Shown: one piece after another, positions 36,118-44,687 of the stretch | Position numbering within the stretch: position 1 is the stretch's first letter | Layout: the number at the start of each line of letters is the position of its first letter | Source of the DNA: Arthrobacter sp. StoSoilB5 | Lineage (GTDB): Bacteria; Actinomycetota; Actinomycetes; Actinomycetales; Micrococcaceae | Assembly: GCF_019977235.1 (NCBI RefSeq) | Contig: NZ_AP024646.1 | Location: 806,001 to 870,000 of the forward strand | Reading direction: 5' to 3' | Length of the DNA: 64,000 bases | Notes under the pieces: generated by a model | Databases searched by the model: none | What the model saw: the letters and a program-made list of their open reading frames with translations, nothing else | What the model was told of the DNA's origin: nothing | Translations under genes and position numbers: made by a program

Positions 36118-37001
36118 GCATTCAAGGCCTTCCGCGTACCTCGCCCGGCCTCCGCGTCACCGGGTGGGCCCGCCGAGGCCAGAGCCTCTTGATGAACAGG
36201 TCCAGCACGATCATGGTCGCCGTCGCGGTGACCATCATTGTGGGATTGCCGCTCATGGCCATGGTGGCTCCGCTGCCGCATGACCCGCTGCGTCCGGATA
36301 CCGACGCAATCGGTATTGCACCCAACGGGACCCATTGGTTCGGAACTGATGGAAACGGGATGGACATTTTCTCCCGTACCATCGAGGCCGCGAAGCTGGA
36401 CCTTCCCGTTGCCCTCGCCGCCACGGCACTCTCGCTGGTGGTTGGCGTCCCTTTGGGCCTGTTCGCAACAAGCGGCAAGCTCGGCGATGCCATCATGCGG
36501 GTCATTGACGCATTTGCAGCGCTTCCGATCATCGTGATCGCTGTAGTCTCCATCAAGCTGATGGGTGGTGGGGCAACGGACGTGGTCCTTGCGATCGCCA
36601 TCGTGGCCGCGCCCAGGTTTGTGCGCCTTTCCCGCGCTGCGGCCCTGGCGCTTCGCTCCGCGCGCTACGTGGAGGCTGCGGCGGCGATTGGTTGTTCACC
36701 CATCCGCATCGCCTTCAACCACGTCTTCCGCAACGCTTACGGCGTGGTTTTAGTGCAAGCAACGCTTACCGCAGCCAATGCGCTCGGAACCATTGCTGCA
36801 CTGAACTTCCTTGGCGTAGGCGTGAAGCCTCCTACACCTACGTGGGGGGCAATGATCAACGACGGCGTCAGCATGCTGATTCGTGGGGAATGGTGGGCTG
36901 CTGCCTTTCCCACGCTTGCCATGCTCCTGGCGATTGGTTCCCTGAACGTGATCGCCGGGGGAATCGAAACCAAGATCGAGCGAGTGGAAAGGGCACGATG
37001 A
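36114..37001 (+). CDS. ABC transporter permease, DppC/OppC type
   Basis: The second permease subunit of a peptide/opine/nickel-class importer. It has 295 residues with an N-terminal helix at about 30-52, then the transmembrane block. WFGTDGNGMDIFSRTI, typical of DppC, lies near residue 76. The permease coupling segment RYVEAAAAIGCSPIRIAFNH is near 183-202. ATG follows GAGGAGG and overlaps the small ORF stop. Its stop overlaps the next gene (ATGA). Confidence 0.93.
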   Translation: MSIQGLPRTSPGLRVTGWARRGQSLLMNRSSTIMVAVAVTIIVGLPLMAMVAPLPHDPLRPDTDAIGIAPNGTHWFGTDGNGMDIFSRTIEAAKLDLPVALAATALSLVVGVPLGLFATSGKLGDAIMRVIDAFAALPIIVIAVVSIKLMGGGATDVVLAIAIVAAPRFVRLSRAAALALRSARYVEAAAAIGCSPIRIAFNHVFRNAYGVVLVQATLTAANALGTIAALNFLGVGVKPPTPTWGAMINDGVSMLIRGEWWAAAFPTLAMLLAIGSLNVIAGGIETKIERVERAR

Positions 37002-37894
37002 TGACAGGACTTCACGTACAGGACCTCGTCACCGAGTTCCACTCCCGCGGAGGTGTAACGCGGGCCCTGCACGGTATCTCCTTCGATGTCGGCGCCAACG
37101 AAGTCGTGGGCATCGTGGGCGAGTCGGGATCAGGGAAGTCCACTGTGGTGCGCTCGGTGATCAAGCTGCTGATGCCTCCCGGGCGTGTCATGGAAGGTAC
37201 TGCCGAATTCCACGGCCAGGATCTGATCCGTTTGCCGGAGCGGCAAATCCGCCATATCCGTGGCAAAGAGATCGGCTTCGTGGCGCAGAACCCCTTCAGC
37301 GCATTGAACCCGGTGGTCCGCATCGAGAAGCAGTTCGCCAACATCGCCAAAGCGCACGGGCTTAGGGCGGACGCCGAATTACGTGGCCGGGCGCTCGACT
37401 TATTGGCCTCCTCCGGTGTCAACCAACCCGAACGTGTAATGCGTGGCTATGCGCACGAACTCAGCGGCGGAATGGCACAGCGCGTCGTCATCGCCATGGC
37501 GCTGTACCTCAACCCACGGTTGGTTATTGCGGATGAACCGACCACGGCCCTGGACCTCACCGTGCAGCGCCAGGTACTGGACACGCTCACCCGGTTGACG
37601 AAGGGGAGTGGCCGGTCGATGTTGATCGTCACCCATGACCTTGGAGTGGTGGCCAACTACTGCGATCGCGTCCTGGTGATGTACCGCGGCCGGATTGTTG
37701 AACATGGGCCCGTGTCCGAGGTTTTTGTCCGCCCAAAGGATCCCTACACCGTGTCCTTGCTCGACTCCGTGGTGCAGCCGAAAGCCGCTGTGCCCCGCAA
37801 GGTAGAGCCGGAAGCCGAGACGCCTGCCGGTATGCAGCCCAAGACTTCCGACAAAACGAATCCCACCGTTCTCTCTCCATCCAGGAGCGCCTAA
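36998..37894 (+). CDS. ABC transporter ATP-binding protein, DppD type
   Basis: The first ATPase of the importer. Walker A GESGSGKST is near residue 42. The Q-loop region is FVAQNPFSALNPV, the signature is ELSGGMAQRV (near 150), Walker B is LVIADEPTTALD (near 170) and the switch His is in IVTHDLG. The C-terminus has the oligopeptide-family extension but lacks the usual Cys-rich Fe-S motif. The ATG at 36998 overlaps the permease stop. Confidence 0.94.
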   Translation: MMTGLHVQDLVTEFHSRGGVTRALHGISFDVGANEVVGIVGESGSGKSTVVRSVIKLLMPPGRVMEGTAEFHGQDLIRLPERQIRHIRGKEIGFVAQNPFSALNPVVRIEKQFANIAKAHGLRADAELRGRALDLLASSGVNQPERVMRGYAHELSGGMAQRVVIAMALYLNPRLVIADEPTTALDLTVQRQVLDTLTRLTKGSGRSMLIVTHDLGVVANYCDRVLVMYRGRIVEHGPVSEVFVRPKDPYTVSLLDSVVQPKAAVPRKVEPEAETPAGMQPKTSDKTNPTVLSPSRSA

Positions 37895-37896
37895 CC

Positions 37897-38700
37897 ATGC
37901 CCATCATCGAACTGAAGGATGTCAGGAAAACGTTCCGAAGCCCGCAGGGGCAACTCGTCACTGCGGTGGACGGAGTCTCACTTGCCGTGGAACGGGGCGA
38001 AACCTTGGGAATCATTGGGGAGAGTGGTTCCGGCAAGTCCACGCTGGGCCGCCTTATTCTCAGGCTCATTGAAGCTGATTCGGGCACGATCCTCCTGGAA
38101 GGCGAGGACATCCGGGACTTGTCGAAAGCACAGCTGCGGAAACGACGCCGGCGCTGGCAGATTGTGTTCCAGGAGCCTTTCGCGTCGCTGAACCCGCGTT
38201 TGACGATCCGCCAGATCGTCGAAGAGCCGCTGATCGTTGCGAAGACATATGGCTCCCGGGCTGAACGTCTGCGCCGCGTCACGGAAACGCTCGAAGAGGT
38301 GGGGTTGTCGCCGGACTTCCTGGGCAGGCGTCCCGCAAACCTCAGTGGTGGGCAACAGCAACGCGTGGGCATCGCCCGCTGCCTCGTGACTGACCCGACG
38401 CTGGTGGTCCTGGATGAACCGACGTCCTCGCTGGACCTGACGATCCGGGCATCCATCCTGCGCATGCTGGCCAAGCTACAGGTGGCCAGGGGGCTGACCT
38501 ACGTCTTCGTTTCCCACGACATCGACACAGTCCGTCACTTTTGTACCAGCGTGGCTGTCATGCATCGCGGACGGTTCGTAGAAACGGGTTCCACGGATGA
38601 CGTTCTTTCCAATCCCCAGGAGCCTTACACCCAGGCCCTGATGTCGGCGGCGATGCCTCCCATTCCGTACACCCCAGGAGCCAAGGAGGCCATGGCATGA
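37897..38700 (+). CDS. ABC transporter ATP-binding protein, DppF type
   Basis: The second ATPase of the importer, 267 residues. Walker A GESGSGKST lies near residue 42, QIVFQEPFASLNPRLT near 87, signature NLSGGQQQRVGIARCL near 148, Walker B LVVLDEPTSSLD near 170. It starts two bases after the DppD-type stop and its TGA overlaps the next ATG (ATGA). Confidence 0.94.
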   Translation: MPIIELKDVRKTFRSPQGQLVTAVDGVSLAVERGETLGIIGESGSGKSTLGRLILRLIEADSGTILLEGEDIRDLSKAQLRKRRRRWQIVFQEPFASLNPRLTIRQIVEEPLIVAKTYGSRAERLRRVTETLEEVGLSPDFLGRRPANLSGGQQQRVGIARCLVTDPTLVVLDEPTSSLDLTIRASILRMLAKLQVARGLTYVFVSHDIDTVRHFCTSVAVMHRGRFVETGSTDDVLSNPQEPYTQALMSAAMPPIPYTPGAKEAMA

Positions 38701-39782
38701 TCCGCTACATCCTCTCCCGTATTGCTATTGCGCTTCTGCTCCTGTTGGGGCTCATTACGCTGAGCTTTGGCTTGGTTTCCCTGCTCCCCGGTAATCCGGC
38801 TGTGGCGCTTTTGGGCGAGTACGCGACTGAAGCGGATATCGCCCGGATCAATAGCCAGCTTGGTCTGGACAAGCCTTTTTGGGAACGCTACTTCGATTAC
38901 ATCGGCCGGACGCTGAACGGGGATCTGGGAAATTCGTTCTTCACGGGAAGCTCCGTTTCCAGCGAGATCTGGACGCGGTTGCCCAACACGCTTGTCTATC
39001 TTGTGCCAGGGCTGATTCTGGCCCTGCTCATTGGAATGGGAATGGGCACCCTTGCGGCGTACCGATACGGCCGCGCAGCAGACAAGGCATTCACTGCAGG
39101 GGTCTCTGTCCTCATGGCCATGCCGGAGTTTGTCCTGGCGCTCCTTCTCCTCTTTATCTTCTATCAGCAACTCCATCTGGCCCCCGCACCCTTGGGCATG
39201 CTGTCCAGCTCCGATATCCCTCCACCTAAAGTCACGGGATCCCTGGCGCTGGATGCGATGCTCGCCGGGCAGTGGGGGACGATGCAGTCCATCCTCAGCA
39301 GGGCAGTGCTACCGATCATTACCATGGGCTTGTTTTTTGCGGCTCCCTTTGGAAAGACCGTCAGGACCGGTCTACTCCAAGTGCTTAACTCACCGCAGAT
39401 CGAATTTGCGAGGGCATGCGGATTGAGGCCGCTACAGGTATTCCGCTACGCCCTCAGCGACGTGAGGGGAGCCTTGATGACCTACATGGTGCTGTTGTTC
39501 GCGGCCGCATTGAGCGGTGCGGCAATTGTGGAAAGTGTCTTCTCCTGGCCAGGCGTTGGTGGCTGGTCATTGGACGGGGTGCTTAAGGGCGATGTACCCG
39601 TCATCCAGGGGTTCGTGCTGATCATGGGTGCCACGAGCCTCCTTGGCTACGTGCTGTTGGACACCCTCATTACGCTGCTGGATCCCAGGACGCGCAACAA
39701 CGTCATCAGTGGGGTAAAGCGTACCTCGAAGCTGGGTCCTGCCGCAGAGCCGGCTGTAGAGCCTGCCGTGCAGCAGGGCTAG
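38697..39782 (+). CDS. ABC transporter permease, DppB/OppB type
   Basis: The first permease subunit, 361 residues with about six membrane helices. It begins MIRYILSRIAIALLLLLGLITLSF, has the typical LLPGNPAVALLG after the first helix, and the coupling segment EFARACGLRPLQVFRYALSD near residue 240. The order C-D-F-B is unusual; B and C normally sit together. The binding protein is encoded separately at 41530, after two MBL genes. Confidence 0.93.
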   Translation: MIRYILSRIAIALLLLLGLITLSFGLVSLLPGNPAVALLGEYATEADIARINSQLGLDKPFWERYFDYIGRTLNGDLGNSFFTGSSVSSEIWTRLPNTLVYLVPGLILALLIGMGMGTLAAYRYGRAADKAFTAGVSVLMAMPEFVLALLLLFIFYQQLHLAPAPLGMLSSSDIPPPKVTGSLALDAMLAGQWGTMQSILSRAVLPIITMGLFFAAPFGKTVRTGLLQVLNSPQIEFARACGLRPLQVFRYALSDVRGALMTYMVLLFAAALSGAAIVESVFSWPGVGGWSLDGVLKGDVPVIQGFVLIMGATSLLGYVLLDTLITLLDPRTRNNVISGVKRTSKLGPAAEPAVEPAVQQG

Positions 39783-39799
39783 CAGCCCGAAGAAAGTCC

Positions 39800-39830
39800 T
39801 TGACAAACCCTCCAGATTCAATAGATTGAA
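39800..39830 (+). promoter_or_regulatory. Promoter and operator of the MBL operon
   Basis: TTGACA (39800-39805), 16 bases, then TAGATT (39822-39827). The -10 lies inside the perfect palindrome TTCAATAGATTGAA (39817-39830). The start codon at 39834 is 6 bases after the -10, so the mRNA may be leaderless. Confidence 0.65.
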
Positions 39831-39833
39831 GAT

Positions 39834-40661
39834 ATGTTCACTTCATTGCATGCAGACAAGTTGACGGTCCTCGGCGGAAACATCCCGCTCGACGGCCGCG
39901 TGAGCTGGGTTCCGCAAGGTGCAACTGGCTTCCAGCCGTCGAACGCCTACCTCTTGACCGAAGGAACCTCCAACCTTCTGGTTGATTCAGGTTTGGCTGT
40001 CCACAGCGAGGAGATCCTTGACGACCTGGCGGAGCTCATTGGTGAAGGCGGGGGAGTATCCATCTTCTTCACCCGAAGCGAGATGGACTGTGTGTCCAAC
40101 CTCGAACCGATCGCCGGGCGATTCGACATCGAGCGGCTCTTCACTGGCGGGGTGATCAACCCCTTCGACGCGTTCGATGACCTGAGCAGGATGGCACTGC
40201 GGGGGAGGCGCCACCAAATCGACGCGCACAGGACCGAAGAGGGTGACTCCCTGGCCAGGGCTGCCGAGATCGAGATAGCACCCGGTCGCGTGCTCCAGGT
40301 GGAATCGCCCCTTCTGCGCCTCCTTCCCACCTTCTGGGGCTGGGACAAGGAAACGGGCACGCTGTTCACCTCGGATACCTTCACGCATGGCGTGATGGAC
40401 CGGCCCGACGGACAGCGCATTATCGACTCCACAGTGGAGGACACCACCACGGTGGAACAGGTGGCCGGGCACTTGTATGCGAAGTACGAGTGGATCCCGC
40501 GCTCTACGTGCGAGCCCCTGAGGGAATGGCTCCAGGACAAGTTCGACACCTTGGACCCAGAGATCATCGCACCTTCCCGCGGCTGCGTTCTCAAGGGACG
40601 CGACGTCGTACGGCGGCACCTCGGTTTCATGCTCGACGCGCTCACCCCGCAGTTGGTTTAG
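39834..40661 (+). CDS. MBL-fold protein, degenerate metal site (pair 1, subunit A)
   Basis: A 275-residue metallo-beta-lactamase-fold protein that seems closest to the ODP/flavodiiron type without flavodoxin. The N-terminal NAYLLTEGTSNLLVDSG and later TLFTSDTFTHG (retained Asp) show the fold. The HxExDH motif instead reads R-x-E-x-D-C (TRSEMDCVSN, near residue 82), and the last histidine position is Arg (APSRG). It therefore probably binds metal poorly. It pairs with the next gene, 9 bp downstream, and is homologous to the protein at 43923. Confidence 0.85.
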   Translation: MFTSLHADKLTVLGGNIPLDGRVSWVPQGATGFQPSNAYLLTEGTSNLLVDSGLAVHSEEILDDLAELIGEGGGVSIFFTRSEMDCVSNLEPIAGRFDIERLFTGGVINPFDAFDDLSRMALRGRRHQIDAHRTEEGDSLARAAEIEIAPGRVLQVESPLLRLLPTFWGWDKETGTLFTSDTFTHGVMDRPDGQRIIDSTVEDTTTVEQVAGHLYAKYEWIPRSTCEPLREWLQDKFDTLDPEIIAPSRGCVLKGRDVVRRHLGFMLDALTPQLV

Positions 40662-40670
40662 GAGAGAATC

Positions 40671-41501
40671 ATGGAAGAACAACTCGTAGAAACGATGAGC
40701 AGCGACCTCCCACGCAGCGTCGCGAAGGGCGTCACGTGGATGAGTTCCTGCCTCCCGTTCCACCTGGCCGACCGCGTGATCCACGGCCATAACTCCACCT
40801 ACCTGGTCCAGGGTGAACACTCGTCCATCCTGGTCGATACCGGTAACCCGTCCAGCTGGCCGATCATTTCAAGCACTCTGGATGAGCTGCTGGATGGACG
40901 CGAGCTGACCTACGTCTTCCCCACGCACCCTGAGCTTCCGCACACCGGAAACCTGCCAAGGCTCGTGGAGAAGTATCCGAACATCCAGGTGGTGGGCGAC
41001 ACCCGCGACTACCACTTGTTTTACCCTCAGATCGTTCCGAATCTCCACGCAAAGGTGCCCGGGGACAAGGTGGATCTTGGTGGGCAGGAGTTTGTGGTGG
41101 TGGAAGCCCTCATCCGGGACTTGCCCAACACCCAATGGGGATTCGCGCCTGGAGCCGGCGTGCTCTTCACCGCCGACGGCTTCTGTTACATGCACCGGCC
41201 CGAACTCGACGACGAAGACCCGGTACACCTCCCGGGCGAATGCGGTTTGACCACCGGCGAACTGCAGGTTCCCATCGCCGTCGAGAACGCGGCCTTCTTC
41301 ACCGGAAGTGCCCTCTATTGGGCACGCTTCGCAAACGACGCAGACGCAGTATATGACCGCGTCCTTCACCTTATTGATGAACTCGGCGTCACATCCGTGG
41401 CCCCAACCCACGGCAATTTCATTAGCAACATCCGCGACGTGGAGCCCATCATCCGGGCCGGCCACAAGCGGGCATACCGCTACGAGACTGCACAGCCGTA
41501 G
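40671..41501 (+). CDS. MBL-fold protein with partly intact metal site (pair 1, subunit B)
   Basis: A 276-residue MBL-fold protein of the same group. The metal motif reads H-x-E-x-P-H (THPELPHTGN, near residue 85), so both histidines and the Glu are kept but Asp is Pro. Further ligands are the Asp of LFTADGF (near 165) and the His of APTHGNF (near 245). The third His position appears lost (IRDLPNT). GGAGAG precedes the ATG. It is homologous to the protein at 44684 and presumably works as a complex with subunit A. Confidence 0.87.
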   Translation: MEEQLVETMSSDLPRSVAKGVTWMSSCLPFHLADRVIHGHNSTYLVQGEHSSILVDTGNPSSWPIISSTLDELLDGRELTYVFPTHPELPHTGNLPRLVEKYPNIQVVGDTRDYHLFYPQIVPNLHAKVPGDKVDLGGQEFVVVEALIRDLPNTQWGFAPGAGVLFTADGFCYMHRPELDDEDPVHLPGECGLTTGELQVPIAVENAAFFTGSALYWARFANDADAVYDRVLHLIDELGVTSVAPTHGNFISNIRDVEPIIRAGHKRAYRYETAQP

Positions 41502-41529
41502 CTTTCCCCCAATAAACGGAGCCACCTTC

Positions 41530-43125
41530 ATGAAAAGTCTGCGTTTGCTCACCGGAGGCGCTGCAATAGCCCTCACCACAACCCTTGTTGCCTGCGGGGG
41601 TCCAGCCCCACAATCTACAGCTACCAAATCCATCGAAAGCGTTGTTGTTGCTGTGGGCGCACTGCCTGACAGCCTGACGCCGGCGCCTTGGGGAGGCAGC
41701 GCCTCGCACGTAGTGCTCAGTGGGCTCGGCTCGCAACTCCTCGAATACAAAGTTGGAACAAATGACGGCAAGTCGTGCCCAGCGCCGTCCACAGAGGTGT
41801 CCGGCCGCTTGGCCGAAAGCGCCAAACCAAGCCCGGACGGAACGGGCGTGATTGTCACTCTTCGCAAGCTCACCAGTCAGTTTGGCAACACATTGTCGGC
41901 CGAGGACGTCCGATGGAGCTTCGATATCGGCATGAAGCGTCAGCCGGTTATGAAGGGGACGCTGAAGAGCAGCGGCTTCAACGTTGACAACCTGGTCAAG
42001 GTGATAGACGAGCACACTTTGCAACTGAACACCACCGGAATTACCTCCTACACAGAAGAATCATTGCAAAACAACCTCTTCTACATCCACGACAGCACCG
42101 AGGCAAAGAAGCATGCCACGGCGGATGACCCCACCGCCAACGCCTGGCTTTCCAAGAACCTCGCCGACTACAGCGGCTGGAAGCTGGAAGAGTTTACTCC
42201 CGGCGCTTCCCTGACGGTGACGGCGGATCCTCAGTGGGAGGGCACTCGCGGCACGGTTAAGCGCGTGTCCGTCAAGGCTGTCCAGAGCACCGCTACCCGC
42301 AGCCAGCTGGTGGAAACCGGCGAAGTCCAGGTGGCCAATGGCTTTGAATACGACCAGTACAAGTCACTGGAGAAGTCTCCTGGCGTGACTGTCCTGAACT
42401 GCCCGAGCCAGACCCGCGACACCATGATGATCAACACGAAGACCGGTCCACTTGCCGATCCCAAGGTTCGGCACGCAGTCTCCATGGCCATCGACCGCGA
42501 GGCGCTGATCAAGGGTGCGTACGCTGGCTTCGGTGAACCCGCAGGTTCGATCTTCCCCAATGTCGATGACTCTGCGATCTACAAGTTCAACAAGGACGAG
42601 GCCAAGAAGCTGCTCAACGAGGCCGGATATGGCAGTGGTTTCCCGATGACCCTTAGCTACAGCGTTACGCGTCCGGGGCCCGTAGCCGCCAAGTCGGCGG
42701 TCCTGATCCAGTCCATGCTCAAGGAAGTCGGCATCGACGTCCAGCTGCAGAATGTGGCCAGCTCCACCGACTTCTCCACCGCGCTGATCGACGGCCGCTA
42801 CCAGGCGGTGCTGTACTCGGAGCCGATCGTCATTGCCGATCCCGCCTTCTACAGCTACGCGTTCTACGGCACGGGCGCTCCCAGCAACAGTACCGGGTGG
42901 TCCAACCCCGAATTCGATAAGGCACGCAGCGAACTCGCGGCCACACCGGACCAGGAAACGGACAAGCGCAATGCCCTTCTCAAGAAGATGGCCGGGCTGG
43001 TGGACGAGGGCGCAGCCATTCTGTCGCTCGTTGAAACCAGGGGAGTGCTGGTCACCAGGGACGGCCTCTCGGGTGCGGTTCCACTGACCAATGGCCAGAT
43101 CCACTTCAATTCCCTCGGCCGCTAG
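41530..43125 (+). CDS. ABC transporter substrate-binding lipoprotein, SBP family 5 (DppA type)
   Basis: The extracellular binding protein of the importer. A signal peptide ends in a lipobox, TTTLVAC (Cys near residue 22). Family-5 features include ANGFEYDQYKS, the region PKVRHAVSMAIDREALIKG near 320, and a C-terminal domain ending in NSLGR. It has 531 residues. ATG 41530 begins the signal peptide; the frame start at 41308 lies within the MBL gene. It is followed by a strong hairpin, consistent with separate mRNA levels for the binding protein. Confidence 0.92.
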   Translation: MKSLRLLTGGAAIALTTTLVACGGPAPQSTATKSIESVVVAVGALPDSLTPAPWGGSASHVVLSGLGSQLLEYKVGTNDGKSCPAPSTEVSGRLAESAKPSPDGTGVIVTLRKLTSQFGNTLSAEDVRWSFDIGMKRQPVMKGTLKSSGFNVDNLVKVIDEHTLQLNTTGITSYTEESLQNNLFYIHDSTEAKKHATADDPTANAWLSKNLADYSGWKLEEFTPGASLTVTADPQWEGTRGTVKRVSVKAVQSTATRSQLVETGEVQVANGFEYDQYKSLEKSPGVTVLNCPSQTRDTMMINTKTGPLADPKVRHAVSMAIDREALIKGAYAGFGEPAGSIFPNVDDSAIYKFNKDEAKKLLNEAGYGSGFPMTLSYSVTRPGPVAAKSAVLIQSMLKEVGIDVQLQNVASSTDFSTALIDGRYQAVLYSEPIVIADPAFYSYAFYGTGAPSNSTGWSNPEFDKARSELAATPDQETDKRNALLKKMAGLVDEGAAILSLVETRGVLVTRDGLSGAVPLTNGQIHFNSLGR

Positions 43126-43142
43126 GCCGCCAGTAACCACGC

Positions 43143-43183
43143 GTGATGCCGGCCGGTCGCCCTCGAAACCCGGCCGGCATCAC
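43143..43183 (+). terminator. Intercistronic hairpin after the binding-protein gene
   Basis: A perfect 14-bp stem (43143-43156 against 43170-43183) with a 13-base loop lies 17 bases after the stop. There is no T-run, so it may stabilise the upstream message or attenuate read-through. Confidence 0.7.
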
Positions 43184-43204
43184 TTCACAGAAGGAAGACT
43201 TCCG

Positions 43205-43888
43205 ATGATTGAAATCTGCGGAAAGCAGGTCCGCGACACCCTGCAGGAGTTACTGGACCCAGCCACCACGGCCCTTGTCGTTATCGACATGCAGGAAGGA
43301 GCGGTGTACGCCGGCGGCGCCATCGGCGATTCCGGCCACGACCTAAGCATGATGCCCGCCGTCGCCAAGCGCTGCGGCAGGGCGATTGAGTCTGCGCGGA
43401 AGAACGGCGTGCCGATCTTCCACATTCGGGTCGAAAACCTTCCCGACGGCGCCAGCTCGCCTGCCGCTTGGCTGCGGGCTTTGTACACGGCTGCCAACGG
43501 GCGGCCGATCGATCTTGGCAGGCTCAGCCTCAGGGGTGATCCGGCCACGGAATTTTGCGCCGCGTGCATGCCCGAAGACGGCGAAGTCATCATCACAAAG
43601 CGCCGCCCCAGCGCATTCGTAGGCACGGAATTGGCGCTCCTGCTACGGAGCCAGGGCATCGAATCAGTCGCTTTGGTAGGCGTCTCTACGGGCGGTTGCG
43701 TCGAGGCAACGCTGCGGGACGCGGTTCATAACGACTTCTACGCAGTCCTGATCGAGGACGCCGTGGGCGCCTACGACACCGTGGTCCACGACGCTGCGCT
43801 GACTGTCATGAGGGCCCGCCACGATGTCTGCACGCTGGACCAGGCCATTGAGGTGTGGGATTCGGCCAGCGCCAGCGCCGGCTCCTGA
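43205..43888 (+). CDS. Isochorismatase-family cysteine hydrolase
   Basis: An amide hydrolase of the isochorismatase fold; relatives include N-carbamoylsarcosine amidase, maleamate amidase, biuret hydrolase and RutB. The triad is visible: Asp in LVVIDMQEG (near residue 29), Lys in IITKRRPSAF (near 130) and the nucleophile Cys in GVSTGGCVEATLRDA (near 165). It has 227 residues. It sits between the binding-protein gene and the second MBL pair. The substrate is not determined. Confidence 0.9.
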   Translation: MIEICGKQVRDTLQELLDPATTALVVIDMQEGAVYAGGAIGDSGHDLSMMPAVAKRCGRAIESARKNGVPIFHIRVENLPDGASSPAAWLRALYTAANGRPIDLGRLSLRGDPATEFCAACMPEDGEVIITKRRPSAFVGTELALLLRSQGIESVALVGVSTGGCVEATLRDAVHNDFYAVLIEDAVGAYDTVVHDAALTVMRARHDVCTLDQAIEVWDSASASAGS

Positions 43889-43922
43889 TTCGACTGACGA
43901 GAACCACAGAGAGGAGAAGCCG

Positions 43923-44687
43923 TTGAATCCACGCACAGCCCAACGGGCGGCGGTCACCGGCGCCCACAGCCTCATTGGAGACCGTGTTCATCGTTTGGGA
44001 GCAAATATCGTCCTGGATGAAAACGTCAGTTGGTGCCCTCCCGGCACCCGGACCACCCAGCCTGTCAATTGCTACCTCATTAAGGGAGACAACGGCTCGG
44101 TGCTGGTGGATACGGGTATCCGGCTTCATGAGGCCGACATCATCCGGCAGTTGGACTCACTCCTGGAACAGGGGGAACCGCTCGTTGTGGTGCTGACACG
44201 AACGGAAATGGAGTGTTGCCTGAACCTTCCGGCCATCGAAGCACGGTTCAACGTCGAATCGGTCTGGTACACCGGCGGAATTACGGTGCCGAGGATGGCT
44301 GCCTCACCGCAGCGCATCATGGTCAATCCTGGAACGTCGCGTGAAGTGGAGGTTATGGACGGCCTGACCTTGGAGTTCGTATCGCCGTTGATGCGGCTGC
44401 TGCCAACACTGTGGATCTTCGATCCAGTCTCCAAGGTGCTCCTGACCTCGGACGCATTCACCCATCGCTACCCAGGCAGCTCCACTGCCGCGGCGGGACT
44501 GCAAAAATTCCAGTGGTTTGGCCGGGCTGATACGCGCGGCATCGCAAGGGATGTTGAAGAAACAGTCCTCCGGCGGGAGGTTGAGGCAATCGGACCCGGG
44601 TACGGCGAGCCAATCGTTGGCGTGGGCGAATCTGCTGCCGAGGCCGCCGCCCTGGCCGAGGCCATCAGGAAGGTGGGTATCCAGTGA
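43923..44687 (+). CDS. MBL-fold protein, degenerate metal site (pair 2, subunit A)
   Basis: A 254-residue homologue of the protein at 39834; both share a LGxNI start, VSW, a NxYL segment and SPLxRLLPT near residue 155. Its metal motif is R-x-E-x-E-C (TRTEMECCLN, near residue 90) and the last His position is Tyr (GPGYGE), while the Asp of LTSDAF is kept. TTG 43923 has GAGGAG six bases upstream, which decides the start. Its TGA overlaps the next gene (GTGA). Confidence 0.84.
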   Translation: MNPRTAQRAAVTGAHSLIGDRVHRLGANIVLDENVSWCPPGTRTTQPVNCYLIKGDNGSVLVDTGIRLHEADIIRQLDSLLEQGEPLVVVLTRTEMECCLNLPAIEARFNVESVWYTGGITVPRMAASPQRIMVNPGTSREVEVMDGLTLEFVSPLMRLLPTLWIFDPVSKVLLTSDAFTHRYPGSSTAAAGLQKFQWFGRADTRGIARDVEETVLRREVEAIGPGYGEPIVGVGESAAEAAALAEAIRKVGIQ

